Assembly: GCA_046545815.1 (NCBI GenBank)
Contig: JBKGZA010000120.1
Span: forward strand, 1 to 10,238
DNA length: 10,238 nt
Direction: 5' to 3'
Origin: JAGXLC01 sp046545815
GTDB lineage: Bacteria > Bacteroidota > Bacteroidia > Bacteroidales > UBA12077
Below, one piece after another: positions 1 to 6,197 of the stretch. Every line of letters starts with the position of its first letter. Positions within the stretch are counted from its first letter, which is position 1. A model generated the notes under the pieces. The model saw nothing but the letters and a program-made list of their open reading frames with translations, made no database searches and was not told the origin of the DNA. The position numbers were made by a program, and so were the translations under genes.

Positions 1-165
1 AATCAAGGGATAAAAATCAGCAATCCTTCCAGTTTGATCAATAATCTCTTAAAAACCCAAAATGTTCTTCGACAGGTTTCAAGAGAAGGGCGACAGAAAT
101 ATTATCAGCTCACAAAAGAAGGAGAAAAATATATTAGAGATTTGCTGGGGGCTAAGAACAAGTAA
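1..165 (+). CDS. C-terminal fragment of a winged-helix DNA-binding protein (partial)
   Basis: Frame 1 is open from the window edge to a TAA at 163-165 and gives 54 residues, so the 5' part lies outside the window. The visible part contains a helix-like stretch (SNPSSLINNLLKTQNVL) followed by a basic wing-like stretch ending in GRQKYYQLTKEGEKYI. That last pattern, an Arg/Gly turn then YYxLTxxGxxY, is typical of the beta-hairpin wing and following helix in MarR/PadR-like and related winged-helix proteins. The protein would therefore bind DNA, or be a domain of a larger protein ending in such a fold. The exact family and ligand cannot be named from this piece. It converges with the sulfatase gene on the other strand, 61 bases away, so it is probably not functionally tied to the leftward operon. 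Confidence 0.55.
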   Translation, partial: NQGIKISNPSSLINNLLKTQNVLRQVSREGRQKYYQLTKEGEKYIRDLLGAKNK

Positions 166-226
166 AGCTTAAATTTTTCTTTAAGTGGTTAAGTTGGCAA
201 AGAAATCCCAATGTTCCTAGCCCGAA

Positions 227-1684
227 TTATTCATAGAACTTCTCTTTATGTTGCTCTGCATACTGAATCAACCGGTCGGTTACTTCCGGGTATCTGTGAA
301 AAACATTCTGCTTCTCATAGGGATCGTGTACCATATCAAACAGTGCTGTATCGATTTTACGCTGGGTATATGTCAAGGGTCTGCGGATCTGCCCGGCCAG
401 ATTGGAATCGGGCTGGAGTCCTCTGACATTTCTTCTGATATATTCTCCACCTTCTTCTTTATCCAGTGATCTATAGGAATGGGGCAGGTGTAACTTCCAG
501 TGTCCGTCAGCGCTAATCACTGCCTCCAGGCTGGAATGTCTGGCAAAAGGATAATAATCATGCGGGTTTTCTGCTCCGGGCTGGTGGGTGATCAGATCCC
601 ATACATTCTTTCCGTCAATCTCGTTTTCAGGAAGCGGTGTACCGGTTACATGACAAATCGTGGGTAAAATATCGATAGAGGCAAAAGTTTCGTGTGAAAC
701 GGTATTGGGCTCAATTTGGCCCGGATATCTTATAATGACAGGATTGCGTACACCTCCGTCGAAAGTGGTGCCTTTACCTTCACGGTAAGGGGTTTTCCCG
801 GCGCGGTCCATATAGCTTAACCAGGGACCATTATCGGAGCCGATGAAAATAAACATGGTATTCTCCTCTAATCCATTTTCTGCTAAAGCCTCCATAATCT
901 GTCCAACAGACCAGTCCAGTTCCATCATCACATCTTCATAGAGTCCCAGGCCGGATTTGCCCTTGAATTTATCACTGACGAAAAGGGGTACGTGGGGCAT
1001 CGAATGGGGAACGTAAAGGAAGAAAGGCTCATCATTGTGGCGGTTGATAAAATCCACCGCATTTTCCGTATACCAGGTACTAAGGTTCCTTTGATCCCTG
1101 GGGGTCATTGAATCGATCTTAACCTCTCCGTTCTCCCAATAAGGCAAAGGCCATTGACCCCAATGTTCAGGATTCTCAGGATGATATGCCCACATATCGT
1201 TAGAATACATCAGACCGCAGGATTCATCAAAACCTCTTGAAGGCGGTCTTTGGTCGGGTACATCACCCAGATGCCACTTGCCAAAACTGGCGGTGACATA
1301 GCCGTTTTGCTGCATGATCTCACCAATGGTGGCAAATTCCGGGTCAAGGCATTCCTGATTGGGACCATGTGCCCCGAAAACACCGGTGCGGCCCGGATAA
1401 CAACCCGATAGCAGGGCTGCCCGGGAAGCTGAGGATACAGCCACCGGCACGTAAAAATTGTAATAGCTGCGCCCTTCCTCTGCAAGTTCACTGACATTGG
1501 GAGTAGGATAGCGGGTTTCACCGAATGGCTTGAAATCGGCAAAAGCTGCATCATCCAGAAACACCATTACTACATTGGGTTTCTGCTTTTCTCCTTCTGT
1601 GGTCTGGTTGCAAGCAAATGCGGCCAGAACAAAAGCCAGACCGATTAGCTTCAAAAGCATTCGCTGGAAAAAATTCTTTTTCAT
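227..1684 (-). CDS. S1-family sulfatase, serine-type, exported (probable lipoprotein)
   Basis: This 485-residue protein would hydrolyse a sulfate ester on a carbohydrate outside the cytoplasm. Residues 1-25 form a basic then hydrophobic export signal ending in AFAC; Cys25 may be lipidated, although the lipobox is not canonical. The sulfatase core follows: metal-binding DD at 44-45, the signature SSASR at 84-88 where Ser84 takes the formylglycine position, GKWHLG at 135-140, a HSMPH segment at 227-231 and SDNG at 283-286. KGTTFDGGVRNP near 304-315 is also typical. A serine in the first signature position means maturation by a radical-SAM anaerobic sulfatase-maturating enzyme, which is not in this window. 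The length is normal for the family. It is the last gene of a leftward cluster, 22 bases after the uridylyltransferase. The sugar and sulfate position are unknown; sulfated uronic-acid glycans are a guess from context. Confidence 0.93.
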   Translation of the reverse strand: MKKNFFQRMLLKLIGLAFVLAAFACNQTTEGEKQKPNVVMVFLDDAAFADFKPFGETRYPTPNVSELAEEGRSYYNFYVPVAVSSASRAALLSGCYPGRTGVFGAHGPNQECLDPEFATIGEIMQQNGYVTASFGKWHLGDVPDQRPPSRGFDESCGLMYSNDMWAYHPENPEHWGQWPLPYWENGEVKIDSMTPRDQRNLSTWYTENAVDFINRHNDEPFFLYVPHSMPHVPLFVSDKFKGKSGLGLYEDVMMELDWSVGQIMEALAENGLEENTMFIFIGSDNGPWLSYMDRAGKTPYREGKGTTFDGGVRNPVIIRYPGQIEPNTVSHETFASIDILPTICHVTGTPLPENEIDGKNVWDLITHQPGAENPHDYYPFARHSSLEAVISADGHWKLHLPHSYRSLDKEEGGEYIRRNVRGLQPDSNLAGQIRRPLTYTQRKIDTALFDMVHDPYEKQNVFHRYPEVTDRLIQYAEQHKEKFYE

Positions 1685-1706
1685 AGTCTTAAATTTTTGG
1701 ATATGT

Positions 1707-2576
1707 TTAGTGGTCTTCTTTTAATATCTCTTTTAAAAATTCCCTGAATGGTTCGGCAAATTCTTTTCTTTTCAAGCCAAACTCCACGGTAGTTTTGAGA
1801 AAATCCATTTTGTTCCCGATGTCATAACGCTTCCCTTCTACGGTATAGGCAATAATATCTTCCTGTTTGAGCAGGCTTCTCAGGGCATCGGTCAACTGGA
1901 CCTCTCCGCCTTTTCCCGGCTCGGTCTTTTCCAGAATGGGAAAGATTTCAGGTGTTAACACGTACCTTCCAGCGATGGCTAAATTCGAGGGTGCCTCTTT
2001 GGTTTCGGGCTTCTCGATCATCTTTTCAAGCTGAAGAATCCGGTTGCTCAGCTTCTTTCCTCCCACGATCCCGTATCGGGATACCTTGTCTTCGGGTACC
2101 GCCTCCACACCGACAATGGGTTGGCGATACTGGGCATAAATATCCACCAGTTGCTGGGTTACCGGAATCACGGAATCTATAACCGTATCTCCCAGTAGTA
2201 CTACAAAAGGCTCGTTGCTGCAATGATACCTGGCATGGTAGATGGCATCTCCCAGTCCCTTCAGTTCTTTCTGCCGTATATAATGAATATTCGCCATCTC
2301 TTCAATGTGCTTCATCTGATCGTAGAGGATCTCATCATCCTTTTCCAGGATGCGGGATTCCAGCATGAAATTCCGGTCGAAATGGTCTTCAATGGAACGC
2401 TTGCCTTTGCCTGAGACAATCAGGATATCCTCTATTCCTGAGTCCACACATTCCTGTACAACATATTGAATGGTCGGCGTATCAATTATAGGCAGCATTT
2501 CTTTCGGCTGAGCTTTGGTAGCAGGCAAAAAGCGGGTACCAAATCCTGCAGCCGGTATTACGGCTTTCTTTATCAT
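1707..2576 (-). CDS. galU: UTP--sugar-1-phosphate uridylyltransferase, GalU type
   Basis: The 289-residue cytoplasmic enzyme transfers UMP from UTP to a sugar-1-phosphate, classically glucose-1-phosphate to give UDP-glucose. The nucleotide-binding signature PAAGFGTRFLPATKAQPKEM spans residues 8-27, with the conserved Lys in PKEM at 25. LLGDTVID at 127-134 provides the metal-binding Asp130, EKP lies at 188-190, GRYVLTPEIF at 203-212, GGEVQLTD at 223-230 and GKRYDIGNK at 248-256. Length and motif order fit bacterial GalU/GtaB. Two positions differ from the Bacillus GtaB sequence as I recall it: GLGD instead of GLGH at 107-110, and GDT instead of GDD after the beta strand. It begins 5 bases after the glucuronokinase-like gene, so it may act on glucuronate-1-phosphate as well as, or instead of, glucose-1-phosphate. 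The family call is firm; the alternative substrate is inference. Confidence 0.93.
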   Translation of the reverse strand: MIKKAVIPAAGFGTRFLPATKAQPKEMLPIIDTPTIQYVVQECVDSGIEDILIVSGKGKRSIEDHFDRNFMLESRILEKDDEILYDQMKHIEEMANIHYIRQKELKGLGDAIYHARYHCSNEPFVVLLGDTVIDSVIPVTQQLVDIYAQYRQPIVGVEAVPEDKVSRYGIVGGKKLSNRILQLEKMIEKPETKEAPSNLAIAGRYVLTPEIFPILEKTEPGKGGEVQLTDALRSLLKQEDIIAYTVEGKRYDIGNKMDFLKTTVEFGLKRKEFAEPFREFLKEILKEDH

Positions 2577-2581
2577 ATTTT

Positions 2582-3577
2582 CTATATTATAAAAGGTTTA
2601 ATGACTCTTGCGTTGATCTTTTTCAGGTGAACCATCAGGCGGCGCAGCATTTCATCGTCTTCATATACTCCGATGATAGCCCCTCCGGAGCCGGAAAATT
2701 TTGCAGACGCCCCGCAGTCTCTGGCAATCCTTACCATCTCCTTGTTGGTTTCAGAGATGTTCATGATCTTACTTCGCAAATCAAAATTTTTATCTATTAA
2801 ATGATTCAATGTTTCATAATCCCTGTTTGAAAGGGCTTTTTTACCTTCCTCTGCCAGTTCGGCAATTTCAGTGAGTGTATCTATGACTTCCGGATCGCCC
2901 TGATGGTATCTTTCCTTGACATTGTTGAAGACCTTTCCCGAAACCTTACTCAGATCGGTTTTATAAGCCAGATAAAGTTTGGGCAGCAGCTTATGATCGA
3001 GTGGTTCATAATATCCATGGCCATGTTGGTTATAATACTCCTTATCAAAATCCATAAAAACACACCCCTCATAAACCTGGATCACCCGGTCTTGCAGACC
3101 AGCGTTGATTCCCAGTTCATCCACCTCCGCAGAAAGAATCAATCCGGGTAATACAGCTTGAGGAATTTCAACATCATAAAAACGCATAAGGGCTTTCATG
3201 GTGGCGGTAACAATAGCACTTGAACCGGCCAGGCCAACCTGCCTGGGGATGGAGGTCTGATACCGGATGGTAAAATTTTTGTTGTTCAGCTTAACACTCT
3301 TGTCCAGGCAATATTCACCGAACTTCTTAATGGAAGCCTTGATCAGGCGGGTGCCCCCGTAATAACCGGTAGCCGTCACATTATCCATCAATTGATGGAT
3401 GTTGCGAAACTGATTCTTGTCCACTTCCTGCTCTTCTATAACCAATTCGGGACTTTCATACAAAGTGACATTGGCTCCGAAATTTCTTATAATGATGGAT
3501 ATGGTTTTGCCAAAATATCCGTCGGAGGGATTTCCTAACAGTCCTGCCCTCGCAAAGGCCCTGGATTCTATAATCAT
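2582..3577 (-). CDS. GHMP kinase resembling glucuronokinase
   Basis: This 331-residue cytoplasmic protein is a GHMP-superfamily sugar kinase. The N-terminal stretch RAFARAGLLGNPSDGYFGKT (residues 6-25), GYYGGTRLI at 71-79, IPRQVGLAGSSAIV at 110-123 (the ATP-binding loop), SAE at 149-151 and GLQDRV at 160-165 with the likely catalytic Asp163 match, from memory, the plant glucuronokinase pattern (D-glucuronate + ATP to glucuronate-1-phosphate). The third GHMP motif KFSGSGGAIIGV is at 293-304. Length agrees with the family. It is the first gene of a leftward cluster, with a strong promoter match just upstream, and is followed after 5 bases by a GalU-type gene that could turn its product into a UDP-sugar. 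Other sugar-1-kinases of the same superfamily (for example heptose kinases) remain possible, so the superfamily is nearly certain but the substrate is inferred. Confidence 0.85.
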   Translation of the reverse strand: MIIESRAFARAGLLGNPSDGYFGKTISIIIRNFGANVTLYESPELVIEEQEVDKNQFRNIHQLMDNVTATGYYGGTRLIKASIKKFGEYCLDKSVKLNNKNFTIRYQTSIPRQVGLAGSSAIVTATMKALMRFYDVEIPQAVLPGLILSAEVDELGINAGLQDRVIQVYEGCVFMDFDKEYYNQHGHGYYEPLDHKLLPKLYLAYKTDLSKVSGKVFNNVKERYHQGDPEVIDTLTEIAELAEEGKKALSNRDYETLNHLIDKNFDLRSKIMNISETNKEMVRIARDCGASAKFSGSGGAIIGVYEDDEMLRRLMVHLKKINARVIKPFII

Positions 3578-3603
3578 TTGCTCAGGTTTGATGCTTTTAA
3601 TGC

Positions 3604-3636
3604 CAAAAATATAAAAAATGCAGGAATATAACCAAA
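3604..3636 (-). promoter_or_regulatory. Bacteroidota-type promoter of the kinase-galU-sulfatase operon
   Basis: Read on the minus strand, TTTG at 3633-3636 is followed after 21 bases by TATTTTTG at 3604-3611. This is an exact match to the -33 TTTG / -7 TAnnTTTG promoter with the normal spacing of about 19-21 bases. Transcription would start around 3597 and leave a leader of about 20 bases before the kinase ATG at 3577. It lies in the 159-base gap after the gntR stop, so the operon need not depend on read-through from gntR. No copy of the CTTGT-N4-ACAAG operator is seen here. Confidence 0.6.
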
Positions 3637-3736
3637 AAGCGGAATAATAATAGAATAAAAAAGAGTGTGATTAAATGTCCGTTTTGATTATGGCAGGTTA
3701 ATCAGACAAATTGAATCCCGACTTTATATACAGACC

Positions 3737-4489
3737 TTAAAACTTGCCGTACAGGGAAAACTCCTCCGTATTGCAATAGAGGGAGGAATAGAAACAATAC
3801 CCATTACGGTTGGTTTCAAGCTTGCGTTGAAGTTCAAGCACCGGATGACCTTCCGGTACCTGAAGGTATCCGGCTACTTTTTTATGAGCAGGGATGGCCC
3901 GAATGCGTTGATCTCCTCCAATAACATCGATCTTATAGTTTTTGCGCAAGACTTCAAACAGTGATTTGTTCCTCAGATTCCTGGAGGTAAATCTGGGCAG
4001 GTTGATGTTGGGCAGGTAATTGATGTCATAGAACACCGGTACATTCTTCACAAGGCGCAAACGTTCCAGACGGATGCATCCCGATTCCCATTCTCTCTGA
4101 GAAAGATTAAAAAAGAAAGGCTCCTCCCATTGCTCCAGGGTAGGGGGAGTAAGAATGTGGGTTTGGAGATTCTCTTTTCCGACTGCTGAAGTGGTTCCAA
4201 CGATGGATAAAATGCCGATGGACTTGGGGTCTTTTCTGGATACAATGCTGCCCTTACCCCGGTGTTTTCTAATATAACCGTCTTTAACCAAGGCATCCAG
4301 TGCCTGACGGACGGTAGGCCTTGCCAGACCATGCAGTTTACACAACTCATTCTCACTCGGCAGCAAGTCTCCTTCCTGATAAATCCCTTCTTCTATATGA
4401 CTGCGAAGCAGTTCATAAATTTTCCGGTATTGTGGAATACGAACATCTTCCATAAATGAAAGGTCTTTTCTTTTATTTGACTTGTCCAT
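3737..4489 (-). CDS. GntR-family transcriptional regulator with UTRA-type domain (HutC subfamily)
   Basis: The 250-residue protein has an N-terminal GntR winged helix-turn-helix: IPQYRKIYELLRSHI at 18-32, then LPSENELCKLHGLARPTVRQ at 43-62, followed by a wing ending in HRGKGSIV at 76-83. The C-terminal part (about 100-245) looks like a UTRA ligand-binding domain, with ESGCIRLERLRLVKNVPVFY at 135-154 and a final SSLYCNTEEFSLYGKF. It should bind an inverted repeat as a dimer and release it on binding a small metabolite. It is divergent from the 2-oxoacid dehydrogenase genes, with 134 bases between. Two CTTGT-N4-ACAAG palindromes lie there, one overlapping the ATG used here. An alternative start at Met13 (4453) would put that operator fully upstream and still leave the DNA-binding domain intact. 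The ligand is unknown. Confidence 0.92.
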   Translation of the reverse strand: MDKSNKRKDLSFMEDVRIPQYRKIYELLRSHIEEGIYQEGDLLPSENELCKLHGLARPTVRQALDALVKDGYIRKHRGKGSIVSRKDPKSIGILSIVGTTSAVGKENLQTHILTPPTLEQWEEPFFFNLSQREWESGCIRLERLRLVKNVPVFYDINYLPNINLPRFTSRNLRNKSLFEVLRKNYKIDVIGGDQRIRAIPAHKKVAGYLQVPEGHPVLELQRKLETNRNGYCFYSSLYCNTEEFSLYGKF

Positions 4490-4494
4490 ACAAG
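4481..4494. promoter_or_regulatory. Operator candidate 1 (CTTGT-N4-ACAAG) over the gntR start
   Basis: The sequence CTTGTCCATACAAG is a perfect 5-base inverted repeat around four centre bases, and extends by one pair to ACTTGT/ACAAGT at 4480-4495. It has the same arms and spacing as the copy at 4580-4593, 99 bases away. It covers the first possible gntR start codon (4487-4489), so binding could block gntR expression. The form resembles known HutC-subfamily operators such as the TreR site TTGTATATACAA. Confidence 0.7.
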
Positions 4495-4540
4495 TTTAAA
4501 AAATTTTAATTCCGAATTTACAGAAATTATTTTTATTTTT

Positions 4541-4548
4541 CAAAATTA
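4541..4548 (-). promoter_or_regulatory. Candidate -7 element of the gntR promoter
   Basis: The minus strand reads TAATTTTG, an exact TAnnTTTG match. About 19 bases upstream there is only TTTT rather than TTTG, so the -33 element is weak. Transcription from here would give a leader of about 45 bases to the ATG at 4489, and operator candidate 1 would lie within the transcribed start region. The region is AT-rich, so a chance match is possible. Confidence 0.4.
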
Positions 4549-4579
4549 TCTTGTATTTTGGTGGATTAAAAATTGATGT

Positions 4580-4593
4580 CTTGTACTTACAAG
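4580..4593. promoter_or_regulatory. Operator candidate 2 (CTTGT-N4-ACAAG) before the E2 gene
   Basis: The sequence CTTGTACTTACAAG is an inverted repeat with 6-base arms (CTTGTA/TACAAG) around CT, and shares the CTTGT-N4-ACAAG form of the copy at 4481-4494. It ends 30 bases before the E2 start codon, where a bound regulator could block the start of transcription or elongation. A lone half-site CTTGT occurs at 4550-4554. Two matching palindromes in a divergent region next to a GntR gene strongly suggest binding by that protein. Confidence 0.72.
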
Positions 4594-4623
4594 TAAACAT
4601 AGTTCACTTCAAACAGCAATCAT

Positions 4624-5997
4624 ATGGCAACACCAATCATGATGCCCAAACAAGGGCAGTCCGTCGAAAGTTGTATTCTCACCGAATGGCACAAGCAAAA
4701 GGGTGAATCAGTAAAAGAAGGCGATATTCTGTTCACTTATGAAACCGATAAGGCTTCGTTTGAACATGAATCAGAAGTGGAAGGTATCCTTCTGGAAAAA
4801 TTTTTTGAGGAGGGCGACGAGGTCCCCGTGCTTACCAATATAGCCGTTGTAGGAGAAGAAGGGGAAGCGGTTGATGAATTCGATCACCGTACCGGTAGCC
4901 AGGACAAAAAAACCGAAACTAAGCCGGCGGCTGCGTCCGAAAGCAAAGCGCAGGAAGTCAAGGAGGCACCGGCCTATGAATCCACCGCCCCTCCTGAACC
5001 AAAGACACAAAAGGGCCAGGGTAAAACAGGCATATCTCCCCGTGCCAGGAAGATTGCCGAACAGCACAAGGTGCTCTATCAAAACATTAAAGGAACCGGC
5101 CCCTATGGTCGAATCATTGAACGAGACGTTCAGCAAGCCATTCAAGCAGGAGAGAAAGCCACTTCCCTTGCCTATAAAATGGGTGAAGAATCAAAATCAA
5201 CGGCACCTAAGGAAGGAACAGGAGTCGGTGGCAGAGTTACCGACAAAGACCTCACCGACCGGATATACCAGGAAGACTATGAAGTCAGAAAACTTACCAA
5301 TGTCAGGAAATTAATTGCTGACAGCATGCATGCCTCACTTCAGAATGCAGCACAGCTCACCCACCATACCAGTGCGGATGCCCGGAAAATACTTCAACTA
5401 AGGGAAACGGTCAAAACTAAAAGAGATGAAGGCCTTCTGCCAAATATCACTTTAAATGATATGGTTTGTTATGCAGTGATCAGGGCCCTTAAGCAGCATC
5501 CCGATGCCAATGCCCATTTCGGCGATGATCATATCAAAATCTTCAAGAAGGTGCACCTGGGATTTGCTGTGGACACAGAACGCGGTCTGATGGTGCCGGT
5601 TGTGAGAAATGCCGGCGACCTTACGCTGGAAGGCTTGTCGAATCAAATGAAAGCCCTCTCCGACAGGTGTAAAAAGGGTGATATTGACCCTGAATTGATT
5701 GCCAGCGAAGCGGCCTCCTTCACAGTATCTAATCTGGGAGCCTATGGAGTGGAAATGTTTACCCCAGTCCTGAACCTGCCTCAGGTAGGCATTCTGGGTG
5801 TGAACACCATTATCAACCGGCCGGCTGATCTGGGAAATGGCACCTTTGGCTTTGTGCCCCACATCGGTTTGTCACTTACATACGACCACAGGGCTATTGA
5901 CGGAGGACCGGCATCATCGTTCCTGAAAACAATCAAGGAAGAGATAGAAGCTTTTAACATGAGTTGGCAACAGGCAGTTGGCAAAACGCCAAAATAA
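4624..5997 (+). CDS. Dihydrolipoamide acyltransferase, E2 of a 2-oxoacid (or acetoin) dehydrogenase complex
   Basis: This 457-residue protein carries the swinging lipoyl arm and moves the acyl group from E1 to CoA. Residues 1-80 are a lipoyl domain (MPKQGQSVESCI at 7-18) with the lipoylated Lys43 in ETDKASF. A Glu/Lys/Pro-rich linker follows (about 85-135). A peripheral subunit-binding domain lies at about 137-173, from ISPRARKIAEQHK through GTGPYGRIIERDV. A second, degenerate copy seems to follow at about 180-213 (SLAYKMGEES ... GTGVGGRVTDKDL). The catalytic domain covers about 220-450, with VSNLGAYGVEMF at 368-379 and the active-site motif DHRAIDGG at 421-428 (His422, Asp426). The MPKQGQSVES type of E2 is one I associate with anaerobic Firmicutes and Bacteroidota. 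It is the first gene of the rightward cluster. The acyl substrate (acetyl or branched) is not determined. Confidence 0.93.
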   Translation: MATPIMMPKQGQSVESCILTEWHKQKGESVKEGDILFTYETDKASFEHESEVEGILLEKFFEEGDEVPVLTNIAVVGEEGEAVDEFDHRTGSQDKKTETKPAAASESKAQEVKEAPAYESTAPPEPKTQKGQGKTGISPRARKIAEQHKVLYQNIKGTGPYGRIIERDVQQAIQAGEKATSLAYKMGEESKSTAPKEGTGVGGRVTDKDLTDRIYQEDYEVRKLTNVRKLIADSMHASLQNAAQLTHHTSADARKILQLRETVKTKRDEGLLPNITLNDMVCYAVIRALKQHPDANAHFGDDHIKIFKKVHLGFAVDTERGLMVPVVRNAGDLTLEGLSNQMKALSDRCKKGDIDPELIASEAASFTVSNLGAYGVEMFTPVLNLPQVGILGVNTIINRPADLGNGTFGFVPHIGLSLTYDHRAIDGGPASSFLKTIKEEIEAFNMSWQQAVGKTPK

Positions 5998-6037
5998 AAT
6001 AGCAATGCCATGTTATCATTCGGTTAAAGTTTGATTA

Positions 6038-6045
6038 TATGTTTG
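6038..6045 (+). promoter_or_regulatory. Possible internal -7 element in the E2-E3 gap
   Basis: TATGTTTG is an exact match to TAnnTTTG and lies about 150 bases before the E3 start, in an unusually long gap for an operon. No TTTG is found 19-21 bases upstream, so only half of the promoter pattern is present. If active, it would allow E3 to be made independently of E2, which would make sense for an enzyme shared with other complexes. Chance is a fair alternative in such AT-rich DNA. Confidence 0.3.
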
Positions 6046-6095
6046 TAATTCAATTAAATAAAACCTCAAAATTCGAGCCTTGTGCTTATTTCGCC

Positions 6096-6155
6096 ATGAA
6101 ACCCGCAGATTTTCTTCATTGCCTTGTTGTGAAGGTTCCTGGATACGGGTTTCAT
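6096..6155 (+). repeat. Long-armed inverted repeat (stem-loop) between E2 and E3 genes
   Basis: The arms ATGAAACCCG (6096-6105) and CGGGTTTCAT (6146-6155) are perfectly complementary over 10 bases. Inside the 40-base loop, CTTCA (6114-6118) and TGAAG (6130-6134) form a second 5-base stem. As RNA this would give a two-tier hairpin with an internal loop. No U-run follows it in either direction, so it is not an obvious intrinsic terminator. It could be a processing or stability element that sets different E2 and E3 levels, or the remnant of a small mobile repeat. The pairing is plain in the sequence; the function is unknown. Confidence 0.6.
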
Positions 6156-6197
6156 ATAAATAAAAGTAACTATCAACTGATAAATAAATTTTAAAAA

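Noticed and set aside
168..185. Inverted repeat CTTAAA/TTTAAG with a 6-base loop between the converging genes, as a bidirectional terminator.
   Set aside because: The stem is only A-T rich apart from one pair, and no U-run follows on either strand; chance is likely in this AT-rich spacer.
4554..4560. TATTTTG as the -7 element of the E2 promoter.
   Set aside because: It is one base short of TAnnTTTG and has no TTTG at the proper distance. An alternative using TTTG at 4557-4560 with TACTTACA at 4584-4591 fits the operator position but matches the consensus poorly, so the E2 promoter is left unassigned.
4871..5314. A 147-codon open frame on the + strand inside the E2 gene, and similar long frames on the minus strand at 5452-5862, 6972-7406 and 8355-8885.
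   Set aside because: They overlap well-supported E2, E3 and E1 genes in other frames, and their products are low-complexity or unlike known proteins; these are shadows.
5978..5992. Hairpin TTGGC/GCCAA at the end of the E2 gene as a terminator.
   Set aside because: The stem is short (5 pairs) and is followed by A-rich, not T-rich, sequence; part of it is a by-product of a repeated AGTTGGCAA within the coding region.
6056..6165. A small inserted mobile element bounded by the AAATAAAA direct repeats.
   Set aside because: The left repeat is 32 bases from the inverted repeat arm while the right is 2 bases away, which does not fit a target-site duplication, and the octamer is A-rich enough to recur by chance.
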